Shown in pieces: positions 51,201 to 61,050 of a DNA stretch of 64,000 nucleotides. The stretch spans positions 310,001-374,000 of the forward strand of contig JBMNGX010000002.1 of assembly GCA_050950065.1 (NCBI GenBank), written 5' to 3'. The translations under genes were made by a program, and so were the position numbers. Every line of letters starts with the position of its first letter. The stretch's first letter is position 1. The notes beneath the pieces were generated by a model that saw nothing but the letters and a program-made list of their open reading frames with translations, did not search any database and was not told the DNA's origin. The stretch comes from JBAYOE01 sp050950065. Its GTDB lineage: Bacteria; Spirochaetota; Spirochaetia; Sphaerochaetales; Sphaerochaetaceae.

Positions 51201-52499
51201 CTATTTCTCCTTAGGCCAGCGGAGTTCAACTAAGTCACTCCTTAAACCAGTTTCGTTAGGCTCAAAACACTCAGATAAAATTTCCCATCCAAGATCTAAA
51301 GCCTCTTCCAAGGGGATATTAACCGATAAATCCATCAATTTTGACTCAAAGAGCTCCCCATATTTTAGAAGTTTGTCATCCCATTGAGACATTTGAAATC
51401 CCATTGATTTTTTCTCAAGTGACTCTTTATAAGCTGCGTAAAGTTTAATCATTCCATCCATCAATGCTCTATGGTCATCTCTAGTATCTTTGTTAACTTG
51501 TTGTTTTAAACGTGATAATGATCCAAAAGGCTCAATTCTTCCATTTTTAAGGTAATATTGCCCCTCTGTTATATAACCGGTGTTATCGGGAACTGGGTGA
51601 GTTACATCATCACCAGGCATTGTTGTTGCAGCTAAGATGGTAACAGAACCTGCCCCTTCAAAGTCTACTGCCTTTTCATAACGGGCAGCTAAGGAGCTGT
51701 ATAAATCTCCAGGATATCCTCTGTTTGATGGAACTTGTTCCATGGTAATGGCAATCTCTTTCATTGCATCGGCAAAGTTTGTCATATCGGTTAATAAGAC
51801 CAACACTTTTTTCCCGTCAAGGGCAAATCTCTCTGCAACTGCTAATGAGATATCGGGAACCAATAGACACTCAACTGTGGGGTCACTTGCTGTGTGAACG
51901 AAGAAAATTGTTCTACTCATTGCCCCAGATTTTTCCAATGTATCTTGGAAATAGAGATAGTCGTCGTACTTTAATCCCATTCCACCTAAAATAATTAGAT
52001 CAACTTCAGCTTGCATGGCAATTCTTGCCAACACTTCGTTGTATGGTTCTCCCGATACTGAGAAAATAGGGAGTTTTTGTGATTCAACTAGGGTGTTAAA
52101 CAAATCGATCATTGGAATTCCGGTACGAATCATGTTTCGAGGAATAATCCTTTTTGCAGGGTTAACAGCAGGTCCTCCAATATCGATTAAGTTCTCAGTT
52201 AATTCAGGGCCGTTATCACGAGGCTTTCCTGAACCGGTAAAAACTCTACCAAGAAGGTTTTCACTGTAAGAGACTCTCATTGGAACCCCTAAGAATCTAA
52301 CTTTATCACCTGTAGATACTCCTCTAGCTCCAGCAAAAACTTGCAAAGAGACTAAATCATTATCTAGTTTAATAACGTTAGCTAAAGATTCTCCATGAGA
52401 TGAAGTTACAACAGCTAAATCTCCGTTACGAACCCCTTCACTTCTCACTGTAATAACACTTCCAGTAATAGATTCAATTTTTGTATATACTTTTTGCAT
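51201..52499 (-). CDS. atpB: V-type ATPase subunit B
   Basis: This is the non-catalytic head subunit. From ATG 52499 it has 432 residues. Family stretches include NLLGRVFTGSGKP, RIIPRNMIRTGIP, PIFSVSGEPYNEVLARIA, VLLTDMTNFADAMKEI and PSNRGYPGDLYSSL. It has no intact Walker A motif, as expected. A GTG four codons earlier overlaps the atpA stop; GGGG before the ATG favours the later start. Confidence 0.96.
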   Translation of the reverse strand: MQKVYTKIESITGSVITVRSEGVRNGDLAVVTSSHGESLANVIKLDNDLVSLQVFAGARGVSTGDKVRFLGVPMRVSYSENLLGRVFTGSGKPRDNGPELTENLIDIGGPAVNPAKRIIPRNMIRTGIPMIDLFNTLVESQKLPIFSVSGEPYNEVLARIAMQAEVDLIILGGMGLKYDDYLYFQDTLEKSGAMSRTIFFVHTASDPTVECLLVPDISLAVAERFALDGKKVLVLLTDMTNFADAMKEIAITMEQVPSNRGYPGDLYSSLAARYEKAVDFEGAGSVTILAATTMPGDDVTHPVPDNTGYITEGQYYLKNGRIEPFGSLSRLKQQVNKDTRDDHRALMDGMIKLYAAYKESLEKKSMGFQMSQWDDKLLKYGELFESKLMDLSVNIPLEEALDLGWEILSECFEPNETGLRSDLVELRWPKEK

Positions 52500-52511
52500 T
52501 TTAAACCCCAC

Positions 52512-54278
52512 TTAACCTTCTAGAATCTTCTGAGCTCTTCTTTCGTAACCACTAGAGCGCTCTTTAACTAATTTCCCAATTTCCTTTTGGTAATCTGAGA
52601 ATTTTTTATCTTCACGAGGGGTGTTATTCCAGTCAATGAATTGTTGTCTAAAGTTGTTCATCAACAACCTTGCATCATCTTTATCTTCAATATCGAAGTT
52701 AGCTCCCAATACTTCAAACAAAAGGTCGAAAACAATCTCCTGGCGATCAATTGGAGCTGCAAAATCGACTGGGTCAAACGAGTTCTGTTGCAAATATGCA
52801 CTGTCGATCAATTCCCCTTTTAAGTAGGTGACATAATCGTCCAAACTAGTTCCCTCTTCACCAACAACTTTCATCATTTGGCTAACTTCATTACCGGTAA
52901 AAAGGATATCTTTTGCATAAGCAACTTTATCTTTATTAATGACGGAGATGTATTTAGACCAGCTATCAAGTGGATCAATTGCAGGGTACTTTCGTGCATC
53001 ACTGCGCTCTCTTGAAAGACCGTGGAAGGCTCCTACAACTTTTAGTGTTGCTTGAGTTACAGGCTCTTCAAAGTTTCCACCTGCTGGAGATACTGTTCCA
53101 CCAATAGTAACTGAACCAGTTTTTCCATCTTTAAGTTCAACAATTCCAGCTCTTTCATAAAAAGCAGCAATGACAGACTCTAAGTAGGCAGGGAAAGCCT
53201 CTTCTCCAGGAATCTCTTCCAATCTTCCTGACATCTCTCTCATCGCTTGTGCCCATCTACTTGTTGAGTCGGCTAATAAGAGGATATCTAAGCCCATTTG
53301 ACGATAATATTCAGCAATTGTTACAGCTGTATAAACACTAGCCTCCCTTGCTGCAACAGGCATACTACTTGTGTTACAAATAATAGTTGTCCGCTCCATC
53401 AAGGTTTTACCTGTTTTGGGGTCGATAAGCTCTGGGAACTCTTTTAAGGTCTCTACAACTTCTCCAGCACGCTCTCCACAAGCTGCAATAATTACAATAT
53501 CGACATCGGCGTTTCTACTTGTCATCTGTTGTAAAACAGTCTTTCCAGCTCCAAAAGGACCGGGAATACAATATGTTCCCCCTTTGGCAACTGGTAAGAA
53601 GGTGTCAACAATTCTAATTTTAGTAACTAGGGGTTGGTCAGGTCTTAGGCGCTTAACGTAGTTGGTAATTGGGCGTTTAATTGGCCAAGTAAATACCATT
53701 GAAGCGCTGTATTTGTTCCCTCTATTGTCAACTAAAGTGGCAATCTCGTCTCTAACGTTGTAAGAGCCTTTTTTCACTATCTTTTCCAACTTCAATCCAT
53801 TTTCAGGAAAGTTAAAAGGGACCATAATTTGGTGGGTGAAAATTCCCTCTTGAACTGTCCCTAAAGTATCAGCTGGATAGTAGGTCTCCCCCTCTTTTGC
53901 TACAGGGGTGAATTCCCATTTTTTGTTGGGAATTGGTTGAAGGTAAACTCCCCTTTGTAAAAAGAAGCCTGTTTGCTCTGCCAGTTCGGGTAGAGGGTTT
54001 TGTAGTCCATCATAAATTTGAGTTAAAAGACCAGGTCCTAACTCAACACTTAACATCTCTCCGGTGAACTCAACGTCGTTACCAACACTAACGCCACCAG
54101 TCATTTCAAATACTTGTAGGGAGGCTATCTCTCCATTGATTTGGATAACCTCACTTTTTAAGCGCACATCATCACCAAGTAGTATGTAACCAACTTCGTT
54201 TTGGGAGACATTACCCTCAAATTGGACGGTTACCATGTTTCCATTTATACCGGTAACTTTTCCGCTAGTTTTTGCCAT
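52512..54278 (-). CDS. atpA: V-type ATPase catalytic subunit A
   Basis: The 588-residue subunit hydrolyses ATP. It shows Walker A GPFGAGKTVLQQ (about 234-245), the catalytic Glu in CGERAGEVVE, Walker B DILLLADSTSRWAQAM, and VSPAGGNFEEPVT with a short bulge domain that lacks an intein. It is preceded after 15 bases by the DUF2764 gene and followed without gap by atpB. Confidence 0.97.
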   Translation of the reverse strand: MAKTSGKVTGINGNMVTVQFEGNVSQNEVGYILLGDDVRLKSEVIQINGEIASLQVFEMTGGVSVGNDVEFTGEMLSVELGPGLLTQIYDGLQNPLPELAEQTGFFLQRGVYLQPIPNKKWEFTPVAKEGETYYPADTLGTVQEGIFTHQIMVPFNFPENGLKLEKIVKKGSYNVRDEIATLVDNRGNKYSASMVFTWPIKRPITNYVKRLRPDQPLVTKIRIVDTFLPVAKGGTYCIPGPFGAGKTVLQQMTSRNADVDIVIIAACGERAGEVVETLKEFPELIDPKTGKTLMERTTIICNTSSMPVAAREASVYTAVTIAEYYRQMGLDILLLADSTSRWAQAMREMSGRLEEIPGEEAFPAYLESVIAAFYERAGIVELKDGKTGSVTIGGTVSPAGGNFEEPVTQATLKVVGAFHGLSRERSDARKYPAIDPLDSWSKYISVINKDKVAYAKDILFTGNEVSQMMKVVGEEGTSLDDYVTYLKGELIDSAYLQQNSFDPVDFAAPIDRQEIVFDLLFEVLGANFDIEDKDDARLLMNNFRQQFIDWNNTPREDKKFSDYQKEIGKLVKERSSGYERRAQKILEG

Positions 54279-54293
54279 AACACCACACTCCGT

Positions 54294-54827
54294 TTATTTG
54301 CTCTTAATATTCTTTTGTAAGATTGAAAAAAGGTGTTCAAATTCTCCTTTCCCTTCGAAACGTTTAAAGAGCCCTTTACGCAAAGCCAATTTAAGCTGCA
54401 ACGCGTAAGATGCGAGAGTTTCAATCTCAAAATAGGAATTCTGGGCCAGTTCAGCAGCAAAGTCCCACTGAAGGCGCATTAAGATTAATTCTGCTTCTAA
54501 AGGGTTTTCAGCTTGCATAGCTGCTTTAATAGTTTCAACTATTGTTGCATCACGATCGCTTTTACCCTTAGCTTCTGTCTCTCTAGATAATCTTTCACTT
54601 CTCATCTCACTTAAAATAGTTGCTAATTGATCAACAAAGTTGTTCCACTTTAAGATAATTGGATGGTTAATATCATCTAAATCGTAAATAAGAGACTCTA
54701 TAACTTTAAGATCGTTTTTTGTAAGTTCTTGTTGACACATTTGATAAAACTCTTCCAAAGAGAAAGGACTCTCTTGGTCGAAATTCAGCGTCGGTAAAGA
54801 AGCTACAAGATAGTAATAAGAGGCCAC
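54294..54827 (-). CDS. DUF2764 family V-ATPase-associated protein
   Basis: The 177-residue protein begins ASYYYLVASLPTLNF, the hallmark of the DUF2764 family found between the E and A genes of V-ATPase operons in spirochaetes and Bacteroidetes. It has been proposed to take the place of subunit C; I see no membrane segment and a mostly helical sequence. The start is GTG 54827, six bases after GGAG. Confidence 0.85.
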   Translation of the reverse strand: MASYYYLVASLPTLNFDQESPFSLEEFYQMCQQELTKNDLKVIESLIYDLDDINHPIILKWNNFVDQLATILSEMRSERLSRETEAKGKSDRDATIVETIKAAMQAENPLEAELILMRLQWDFAAELAQNSYFEIETLASYALQLKLALRKGLFKRFEGKGEFEHLFSILQKNIKSK

Positions 54828-54836
54828 ATTTGACTC

Positions 54837-55436
54837 CTATTTGGTTTTTAAAATCTCGTTGATAGTGCCACTTAAAAATGGAGCTAACAATTTTGTAATC
54901 TCCTGAGCACTAAAGTCGAAGTAACTTCCATCTTTTTTGCTACTGAGTTTGAAACCAACATCAGCCATTTTAACTGGCTTAATCTCAAGTCCTTTCTTCA
55001 ACTCTTCAGCAAGTTCACTCTTCAGAGCATCACCAAGTTTTTTGGCATCATCTGAATCGAGTAGAAGATCAGCATCTTGAGGAGCAATTACGTTTGTCTT
55101 AACAACTTGAACAATTAAAGAGACCAACTCTTTAGTTGTAACGGCTTTGACAACACCCTCTTCCAACAATCTTCCAAGTTGGCTAGAGATTTCTTCTTTT
55201 AACGAAAGTGATACATCTCGTGCGGCTTGTTGAATAGCAGCTTTACCACTTTGTTCAATGATAGCTACCTCTTTTTTAGCCTCGTTGATAAGTAAGGAGG
55301 CCTCTTTTTTGGCCTCATCGAGCATTTTCTTCTTTTTCTGATCAGCATCAGCTAAAATTTCAGCTGCAAGCTTCTCAGCTTCGGCAATTCCATCTTTTTT
55401 AATTGAATTTACTAAATCTTGAATCTGTAGTTCCAT
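54837..55436 (-). CDS. atpE: V-type ATPase subunit E
   Basis: The 199-residue protein is the peripheral stator: a long N-terminal coiled coil (about 5-95, rich in Ala, Glu, Lys) followed by a compact C-terminal domain with KPVKMADVGFKLSSKK. It is the first gene of the operon. AAGGTGG precedes its ATG. Confidence 0.92.
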   Translation of the reverse strand: MELQIQDLVNSIKKDGIAEAEKLAAEILADADQKKKKMLDEAKKEASLLINEAKKEVAIIEQSGKAAIQQAARDVSLSLKEEISSQLGRLLEEGVVKAVTTKELVSLIVQVVKTNVIAPQDADLLLDSDDAKKLGDALKSELAEELKKGLEIKPVKMADVGFKLSSKKDGSYFDFSAQEITKLLAPFLSGTINEILKTK

Positions 55437-55463
55437 CGCTAAACCACCTTATTATATTCATCC

Positions 55464-55492
55464 ACTATAAAATGTGATTGATAAAAATACAA
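55464..55492 (-). promoter_or_regulatory. Possible promoter of the V-ATPase operon
   Basis: TTGTAT (55492-55487), 17 bases, TATAGT (55469-55464). The -35 is weak. The rest of the 290-base gap to the flavodiiron gene is AT-rich, and I see no further gene or stable RNA in it. Confidence 0.4.
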
Positions 55493-55680
55493 CCTTTGAA
55501 CCAACCACCTTTTTGCTATGTCGATTATATAGTTTTACACATATCCATCGATTTCGCTATAGTTTTTTTCGTAAATTCTAATTATTTTCACATATTTATG
55601 CCGTTTTTACTAATCTAACTAATATATTTGTCCTATTTCTCCATTTTTAGCTAACTTACAATGGCACTGAACTTTCTTAT

Positions 55681-55708
55681 GTGAAAACTAAAAAAGGTAT
55701 AGTATACT
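55681..55708 (+). promoter_or_regulatory. Possible promoter of the flavodiiron gene
   Basis: GTGAAA (55681-55686), 16 bases, TATACT (55703-55708). The -10 is good and lies in a TATAGTATACTAT palindrome that could also be an operator. Confidence 0.45.
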
Positions 55709-55729
55709 ATTGCCGATAGGAGGGCTTTT

Positions 55730-56917
55730 ATGCACCAACATATTAAAAACAATGTTTATTGGGTTGGAACAATTGATACTGAATTGAGACAGTTTCACGG
55801 TAGTGATTATTCGACACACAAAGGGTCAACATACAACTCTTATTTAATTAAAGAAGAGAAGAATGTTTTAATTGATACAGTTTGGAAACCCTTTAGTAAT
55901 GATTTTGTTAAAAATCTACAAGAGGAGATTGATCTTAATAAAATTGATGCAATAGTTGCAAACCACGGTGAGATCGACCACAGTGGTGCTTTAGTAGAGT
56001 TGATGGAGAAAATTCCTAATGTTCCTATTTATTGTACTGCAAAGGCAGTTGACTCATTAAAAGGACAATACCACAAAGATTGGAATTTTAAAGTTGTCAA
56101 AACAGGCGACTCATTAGACGTTGGAAATGGCAAAAGCTTAGTCTTTGTAGAGATGACTATGTTGCACTGGCCTGACAGTATGGCTACATATTTAACAGGT
56201 GATAACATCCTCTTTAGTAACGACGCTTTTGGTCAACACTATGCAACTAGTGGTCTCTTTAACGATCTAGCTGATCAGTGTAACTTAGAGTATGAGGCTA
56301 TTAAGTACTACGCCAATATCCTCACCCCATTTAGTGCAATTCTAAAAAGAAAGTTAGAAGAAGTATTAGCTATGAATTTAGCTATCGATATCATTGCAAC
56401 TAGCCACGGTGTTATTTGGCGTGATAACCCTCTTCAAATTGTTGAAAAGTATGCTGCGTGGTGTGATGATTACCAAGAGAACCAAATCACAATTGTTTAC
56501 GACACAATGTGGGAAGGAACTAGAAGAGTTGCCGATGCAATTGCCAGTGGAATTGTTGAGGTTGACAAAGATGTAACTGTTAAAGTGTTCAACATCGCTA
56601 AAACAGACAAAAACGATGTAGCTACTGAAGTATTTAAATCAAAAATGGTAGTAGTTGGCTCACCTACAGTTGGAAACGACATGTTAGGAAGTGTTGCAGG
56701 ATTCTTACACTTCTTAAGATCACTTAAGATGAAAAAGAAAAGTGCAGCCAGTTTTGGATGTTATGGTTGGACAGGAGAGGCTCCACAAAAAATTGGTGAG
56801 TACCTCAAAGGTGCAGGGTACAACGTTGTTGATGAGCCCCTAAGAGTTAAGTGGAATCCTGACTTAGAGAACTTAGATTTAGCAAAACAAATGGGAAATC
56901 GCCTAGCTAAAGCTTAA
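55730..56917 (+). CDS. Flavodiiron protein (FprA type)
   Basis: These enzymes reduce oxygen to water or nitric oxide to nitrous oxide in anaerobes. The 395-residue protein has an N-terminal MBL-fold diiron domain with ligands H79, E81, D83 and H84 (NHGEIDHSGAL), LHWPDSM, SNDAFGQHY and TSHGVIWR, then a flavodoxin domain (about 255-395) with VYDTMWEGTRRVADAI as the FMN loop. No rubredoxin domain follows, so it takes electrons from a separate carrier. A strong AGGAGGG precedes the ATG. It is a single gene, ending 10 bases from convergent udp. Confidence 0.92.
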   Translation: MHQHIKNNVYWVGTIDTELRQFHGSDYSTHKGSTYNSYLIKEEKNVLIDTVWKPFSNDFVKNLQEEIDLNKIDAIVANHGEIDHSGALVELMEKIPNVPIYCTAKAVDSLKGQYHKDWNFKVVKTGDSLDVGNGKSLVFVEMTMLHWPDSMATYLTGDNILFSNDAFGQHYATSGLFNDLADQCNLEYEAIKYYANILTPFSAILKRKLEEVLAMNLAIDIIATSHGVIWRDNPLQIVEKYAAWCDDYQENQITIVYDTMWEGTRRVADAIASGIVEVDKDVTVKVFNIAKTDKNDVATEVFKSKMVVVGSPTVGNDMLGSVAGFLHFLRSLKMKKKSAASFGCYGWTGEAPQKIGEYLKGAGYNVVDEPLRVKWNPDLENLDLAKQMGNRLAKA

Positions 56918-56926
56918 TAAAATCAA

Positions 56927-57700
56927 TTATTTATCGGTGGCAATCAGTTGTTTTAGAGCTTCTATGGCAACCTCGATTGCCACCTCTGTTTTATGGTTAA
57001 TTGGGTTACTTAACCCTAAAGCTTCCCTTTCTTGATTACCCACCACTACAAACACAGATCCACATCTCACTTTTAAATAAGAGGCAACTGTAAAAAGTGC
57101 AGCACTCTCCATCTCACTGGCAAGAACCCCTAATCTTTTCCACGCTTCCCACTTATTTTCTAACTCATACCAAACTGCTTTACTTGCTGGATTGTGTTGG
57201 CCATAAAATGAGTCTTTACACTGCACTACCCCAACTTTGTGGCGTAAGTTTATCTTCTTAGAAGAGTCCACTAGGGCATTTATAATATCTAAATTGGCAA
57301 CTGCAGGAAATTCAATAGGGGCGTACTCTTTGCTTGTTCCCTCATTTCTAACAGCACCAGTGGCAATAACAATATCTCCACCAACTAAATCCAAATCCAT
57401 TGCGCCACAAGTTCCCACCCTAACAAAAGTATCTGCTCCCACTGCTACTAACTCCTCCATAGCAATAGCTGCAGAAGGTCCTCCAATACCAGTAGAACAA
57501 ACACTCACCTTTGTACCATTTAAGTGCCCACTGTAGGTGATATACTCTCGTGAAGAACTCACTAAAACTGGATTGTCAAAATATGATGCAATTAACTTAG
57601 AGCGATTTGGATCTCCAGGTAATATTACATAACGCCCAACATCCCCTTTTTTAAGTTGTACATGGTATTGTAAACCTGTCTCACCACTGTAATTACTCAT
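56927..57700 (-). CDS. udp: Uridine phosphorylase
   Basis: The enzyme splits uridine to uracil and ribose 1-phosphate. The 257-residue protein has the PNP/UDP fold: YVILPGDPNRSKLIA, VCSTGIGGPSAAIAMEEL, FVRVGTCGAM and SEMESAALFTVAS, all diagnostic of the uridine branch. It starts 13 bases after mutS2. Confidence 0.9.
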   Translation of the reverse strand: MSNYSGETGLQYHVQLKKGDVGRYVILPGDPNRSKLIASYFDNPVLVSSSREYITYSGHLNGTKVSVCSTGIGGPSAAIAMEELVAVGADTFVRVGTCGAMDLDLVGGDIVIATGAVRNEGTSKEYAPIEFPAVANLDIINALVDSSKKINLRHKVGVVQCKDSFYGQHNPASKAVWYELENKWEAWKRLGVLASEMESAALFTVASYLKVRCGSVFVVVGNQEREALGLSNPINHKTEVAIEVAIEALKQLIATDK

Positions 57701-57712
57701 AACAAATCCCCT

Positions 57713-60040
57713 TTATCCAAGTTCTACGTAGGTTTTACCGTGCCCCCCATCTTCACTTAGGGCAAAGTAATACTTAAGTACGTGCTTTTGATCAGCTAAG
57801 AAGTTGTGTATCCCTTTAGAGAGTATACCATCACCAAGGCCATGAATGATTGCAAAAGAGCTAACTCCATTAACTAAAGCATTCTCCAGTTGCCTTTCAA
57901 CTGACTCAACAGCATCAACTAAAGTATAACCTCTTAAATCAATTGTTGGTTTAACATTAACACTTTTAGTCTCATAACTAATTGAAACTTTTCTATTTAA
58001 CCTTTTAACAGGAACTAATTCATTTCCCTTTACGTTAATCTTTAATGGCCCCACTGCAACTAAGTAGCTGTTATCTCGCTCTTTTCTAATTATTTGCCCC
58101 TCTTTTTTGGTTGGCCCCACTAAAACTTCCATCCCCTTTTCAAATTCAAAATCACTTTCAACTTCAATTTCTTGTAAAGACTCAATGAGTTGCTGTTCCT
58201 CTTTTTGCTTTTCTTCTAAAGAGGAGATAAACTCTTTAACTCTTTTAGTTTTAGTTTTATTAATCTCCCCCTCTCTTAAAAAGGCAACTAAGTTTTCCAA
58301 CTCAGAGCGTTTTTGTTTAATGAAAGTGCTTAAAGAACTCAATTGCCCCTCTTTAAGTAGTCTCTCTTTTTGTTTTAATGAAAGTACTTCTAAATCAAAC
58401 TTCCTTTTTTCTTCAATCAAAGTTCTCTCTTGTTGTTTAAACTCGTGAAGTTTTTTATCTAAAAGAGCCTCTTTTGCTTCTAAATTTTTAATAATTGTGG
58501 CAATAGTTAATGAATCATCTCCTAGTAAATCTTGAGCTCGATTAATAATTTTAGTAGGAAGAGCCATACTTTGAGCTGTGTGTAGAGCGTAAGAGGAACC
58601 AGGAAGTCCCTCTATTATTTTAAAAGTTGGTAAGTTTGTTTGGTCATCAAAAGCCATAGAGGCATTTAATAACGATTTATTAACATAGGCGTACTCTTTT
58701 AAAGTGCTGTGGTGACTACTAATGAGGGTTAAACCAACTTTTTCAATACACCACTCAATTATTGCTTGTGCTAAAGCTACCCCCTCAGTGGGATCGGTAG
58801 CAGAACCTAGTTCATCAAATAAAACAAGGGAGTTGTGATTGCTTTTTTTTAAAATAGAGCTAATATTTTTCATATGGGCACTGAAAGTGGAAAGAGAGTT
58901 TTCAATGGATTGTTCATCACCTATGTCGGTGTAAACAGAGTCAAAGAGAGGCAATGTTGAAGAGGGGTCAGCAGGAATGTAGTAGAAAAACTGATGCATT
59001 AAGACAAACAATGCGATTGTCTTCATTGTAACTGTCTTTCCCCCTGCATTTGGGCCACTAAAGACAACTCCTTTTATCCCATCGTTTATATCGATTGAAA
59101 TTGGCACTGCCCTCTTTTTTAAAAGGGGGTGACGAGCATTTATTATCTTTAATTGTCGGTTATCACTTTTTAAAACTACTGAACTGTTAGTTCTTATTGC
59201 CCATTCACCTCGAGCCCACAAAGTATCTGCATACGATATTTTTTCAATTAAATTAAAAAATTGATCTTTAAGGGCAACTACCTTATCAGATAACTCATTA
59301 ATAATTTTTCTTATCTCAATTTCTAAGTCTTGTTTAGCTTCAGCAACTTTGTTATTTAGTTCAACTAATTTAAATGGTTCAATATACGTAGTAGCTTTAG
59401 TAAATGAGTAGGAGTGTACTATCCCTCCAACAACATTTTTGTGTTCACTTAAGACAGGAAGCACCACCCTCTGATCTTTATAAACAGGTTGGTCACTATT
59501 AACTAAATTGCTGTTTTCATGCAAAAAAGAGTAAGAGAACTGCTGACGCTCTTTACGATAACTTTCCAATCTTTGAGTGAGCTTTACAATTGCAGGGTGG
59601 CTACTTTTTACCTCCCCTGGGGCTTCTAAGGCATAAAAGATCTCATCAGCAACCTTTTTTAAATGGGGATCTACTTCATCTAAGAGATTATAAATGGGAA
59701 GGTCTATCGCCTCTTGTCCTTTAAAGAACTCAATTAGTTTAATTGAGGAGTAAATGTAAGAGGCTACTGAGAAAATTGCCTCTCCATCTAAAGTGGAACC
59801 TTTAATTTCTAGTTGTTTTAGAGCCTCCTCAATTGAGGCAAACGAATCAACTTTTTTATCACTGGCAGATTTTAAAAAGATGATGTTGTTTATCAACTGT
59901 TGTCTTTTATCAATCTCTTTTTTATCAAATAAGAAGTTTTGATTATCAATAGCAACTGAGCCTTGTTCACTTAAGGTGTAGCTTTTAAGTTGTTCAATTA
60001 ATATAGGAAATTCTAAATCGTCTAATGTTCTTTTATCCAT
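57713..60040 (-). CDS. mutS2: MutS2 family ATPase/endonuclease
   Basis: MutS2 lacks the mismatch-recognition domain and has been linked to recombination suppression and, in Gram-positives, to splitting of collided ribosomes. The 775-residue protein has lever/core regions, Walker A FSGPNAGGKTVTMKT (about 330-345), Walker B LVLFDELGSATDPTEG, a long coiled coil (about 505-620), a KOW-like segment and a C-terminal Smr nuclease domain with TIDLRGYTLVDAV and IIHGLGDGILS. It follows rsgA by 5 bases. Confidence 0.95.
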   Translation of the reverse strand: MDKRTLDDLEFPILIEQLKSYTLSEQGSVAIDNQNFLFDKKEIDKRQQLINNIIFLKSASDKKVDSFASIEEALKQLEIKGSTLDGEAIFSVASYIYSSIKLIEFFKGQEAIDLPIYNLLDEVDPHLKKVADEIFYALEAPGEVKSSHPAIVKLTQRLESYRKERQQFSYSFLHENSNLVNSDQPVYKDQRVVLPVLSEHKNVVGGIVHSYSFTKATTYIEPFKLVELNNKVAEAKQDLEIEIRKIINELSDKVVALKDQFFNLIEKISYADTLWARGEWAIRTNSSVVLKSDNRQLKIINARHPLLKKRAVPISIDINDGIKGVVFSGPNAGGKTVTMKTIALFVLMHQFFYYIPADPSSTLPLFDSVYTDIGDEQSIENSLSTFSAHMKNISSILKKSNHNSLVLFDELGSATDPTEGVALAQAIIEWCIEKVGLTLISSHHSTLKEYAYVNKSLLNASMAFDDQTNLPTFKIIEGLPGSSYALHTAQSMALPTKIINRAQDLLGDDSLTIATIIKNLEAKEALLDKKLHEFKQQERTLIEEKRKFDLEVLSLKQKERLLKEGQLSSLSTFIKQKRSELENLVAFLREGEINKTKTKRVKEFISSLEEKQKEEQQLIESLQEIEVESDFEFEKGMEVLVGPTKKEGQIIRKERDNSYLVAVGPLKINVKGNELVPVKRLNRKVSISYETKSVNVKPTIDLRGYTLVDAVESVERQLENALVNGVSSFAIIHGLGDGILSKGIHNFLADQKHVLKYYFALSEDGGHGKTYVELG

Positions 60041-60045
60041 AGCTG

Positions 60046-60966
60046 TTAATAAAGTATTGGCCTTCTTTTTAGTGAGTCTACCATCCTAGTGTAACTAAGA
60101 TAGCGATCTGAATCGATTAATTTATTTTTTAGTGCCTCTTTCACTTTGCAATTGGGCTCTTCCAAGTGCAAACATCTTTGAAAAGCACACCCAGAGGCAT
60201 ATTTTTCAAATTCTACAAATTTAGTAGAGAGGGTGTACAAATCTGTTGTTGGGATGTGAAGTTCTCTCATTCCAGGGGTATCAATTAATAAAAAATCATC
60301 ATTTTGTAACATTAAAGAGTAGCGAGTTGTATGACGCCCCTTTTGATACTTTTTAGAAACTTTACCCACTTTTTGAATCTCATCGTCTCCAAGAAGTTGG
60401 TTAATAATAGTAGATTTACCCACCCCCGATTGTCCAATGAAGGCAACAGTTAAATTGCTTATTCTTTGTTTAAGTTTCTCAATCCCCTTAGAATTAAAAG
60501 CCTCAATTTTTAGTGTCTCATAACCAAGTTCTTCATAATAATCAAATCTTTTTTCTGCCGCCTTTGAGAATTTTAAATCTTCTTTGTTTAACAAGATTAA
60601 AATGTCACTGCCATCATTACACACTAGTGCACGATCTAAAAAGCGAGCTCTAAAAGGGGGTTGGTTCTTACTGGCAACTAAGATAGTTAAATCAACATTG
60701 GCCACTAATGTTTGATTAGACTGCCCTTTTGAGTTGTAACGTTGAAAACTATTTCTTCTCTCTTTACGTTCAATAATTAAGTGATCTTCGTTATAAACAA
60801 CTAAATCTCCAACTGCTAAGGGGTTGTATTCTTGTTCTTCATTATTCAAGATTTTCCCTTTTATGCGGCAAGTGAGGCTTTGTTCAATATTTGGCAAGTT
60901 TTCAATGGGGACAACACTAAAGATATTGTTGATTCCCCTAATTATTAGACCAACATTTTCTCTCAT
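60046..60966 (-). CDS. rsgA: Ribosome small-subunit GTPase RsgA
   Basis: RsgA is a circularly permuted GTPase for late 30S maturation. The 306-residue protein has an OB fold (about 1-75), the permuted G motifs LLNKEDL (G4), FIGQSGVGKSTIIN (G1) and LLIDTPGMREL (G3), and the zinc site C-x5-C-H-x6-C (GCAFQRCLHLEEPNC). It diverges from the pentapeptide-repeat gene. Confidence 0.95.
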   Translation of the reverse strand: MRENVGLIIRGINNIFSVVPIENLPNIEQSLTCRIKGKILNNEEQEYNPLAVGDLVVYNEDHLIIERKERRNSFQRYNSKGQSNQTLVANVDLTILVASKNQPPFRARFLDRALVCNDGSDILILLNKEDLKFSKAAEKRFDYYEELGYETLKIEAFNSKGIEKLKQRISNLTVAFIGQSGVGKSTIINQLLGDDEIQKVGKVSKKYQKGRHTTRYSLMLQNDDFLLIDTPGMRELHIPTTDLYTLSTKFVEFEKYASGCAFQRCLHLEEPNCKVKEALKNKLIDSDRYLSYTRMVDSLKRRPILY

Positions 60967-60986
60967 AAAAATACTTTACAGCCTAT

Positions 60987-61014
60987 TTTAACGATGTGCA
61001 ACTAAAGCTAATAT
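60987..61014 (+). promoter_or_regulatory. Possible promoter of the pentapeptide-repeat gene
   Basis: TTTAAC (60987-60992), 16 bases, TAATAT (61009-61014). Moderate matches only. Confidence 0.35.
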
Positions 61015-61050
61015 TCTTTACATAAAAGAGGACAGTTGGTACATTAAAGC

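Noticed and set aside
55437..55680. AT-rich gap between the V-ATPase operon and the flavodiiron gene as a possible origin, small RNA or hidden gene
   Set aside because: No repeated boxes, no tRNA-like folds and no coding frame with a ribosome-binding site are visible; it reads as an ordinary divergent promoter region.
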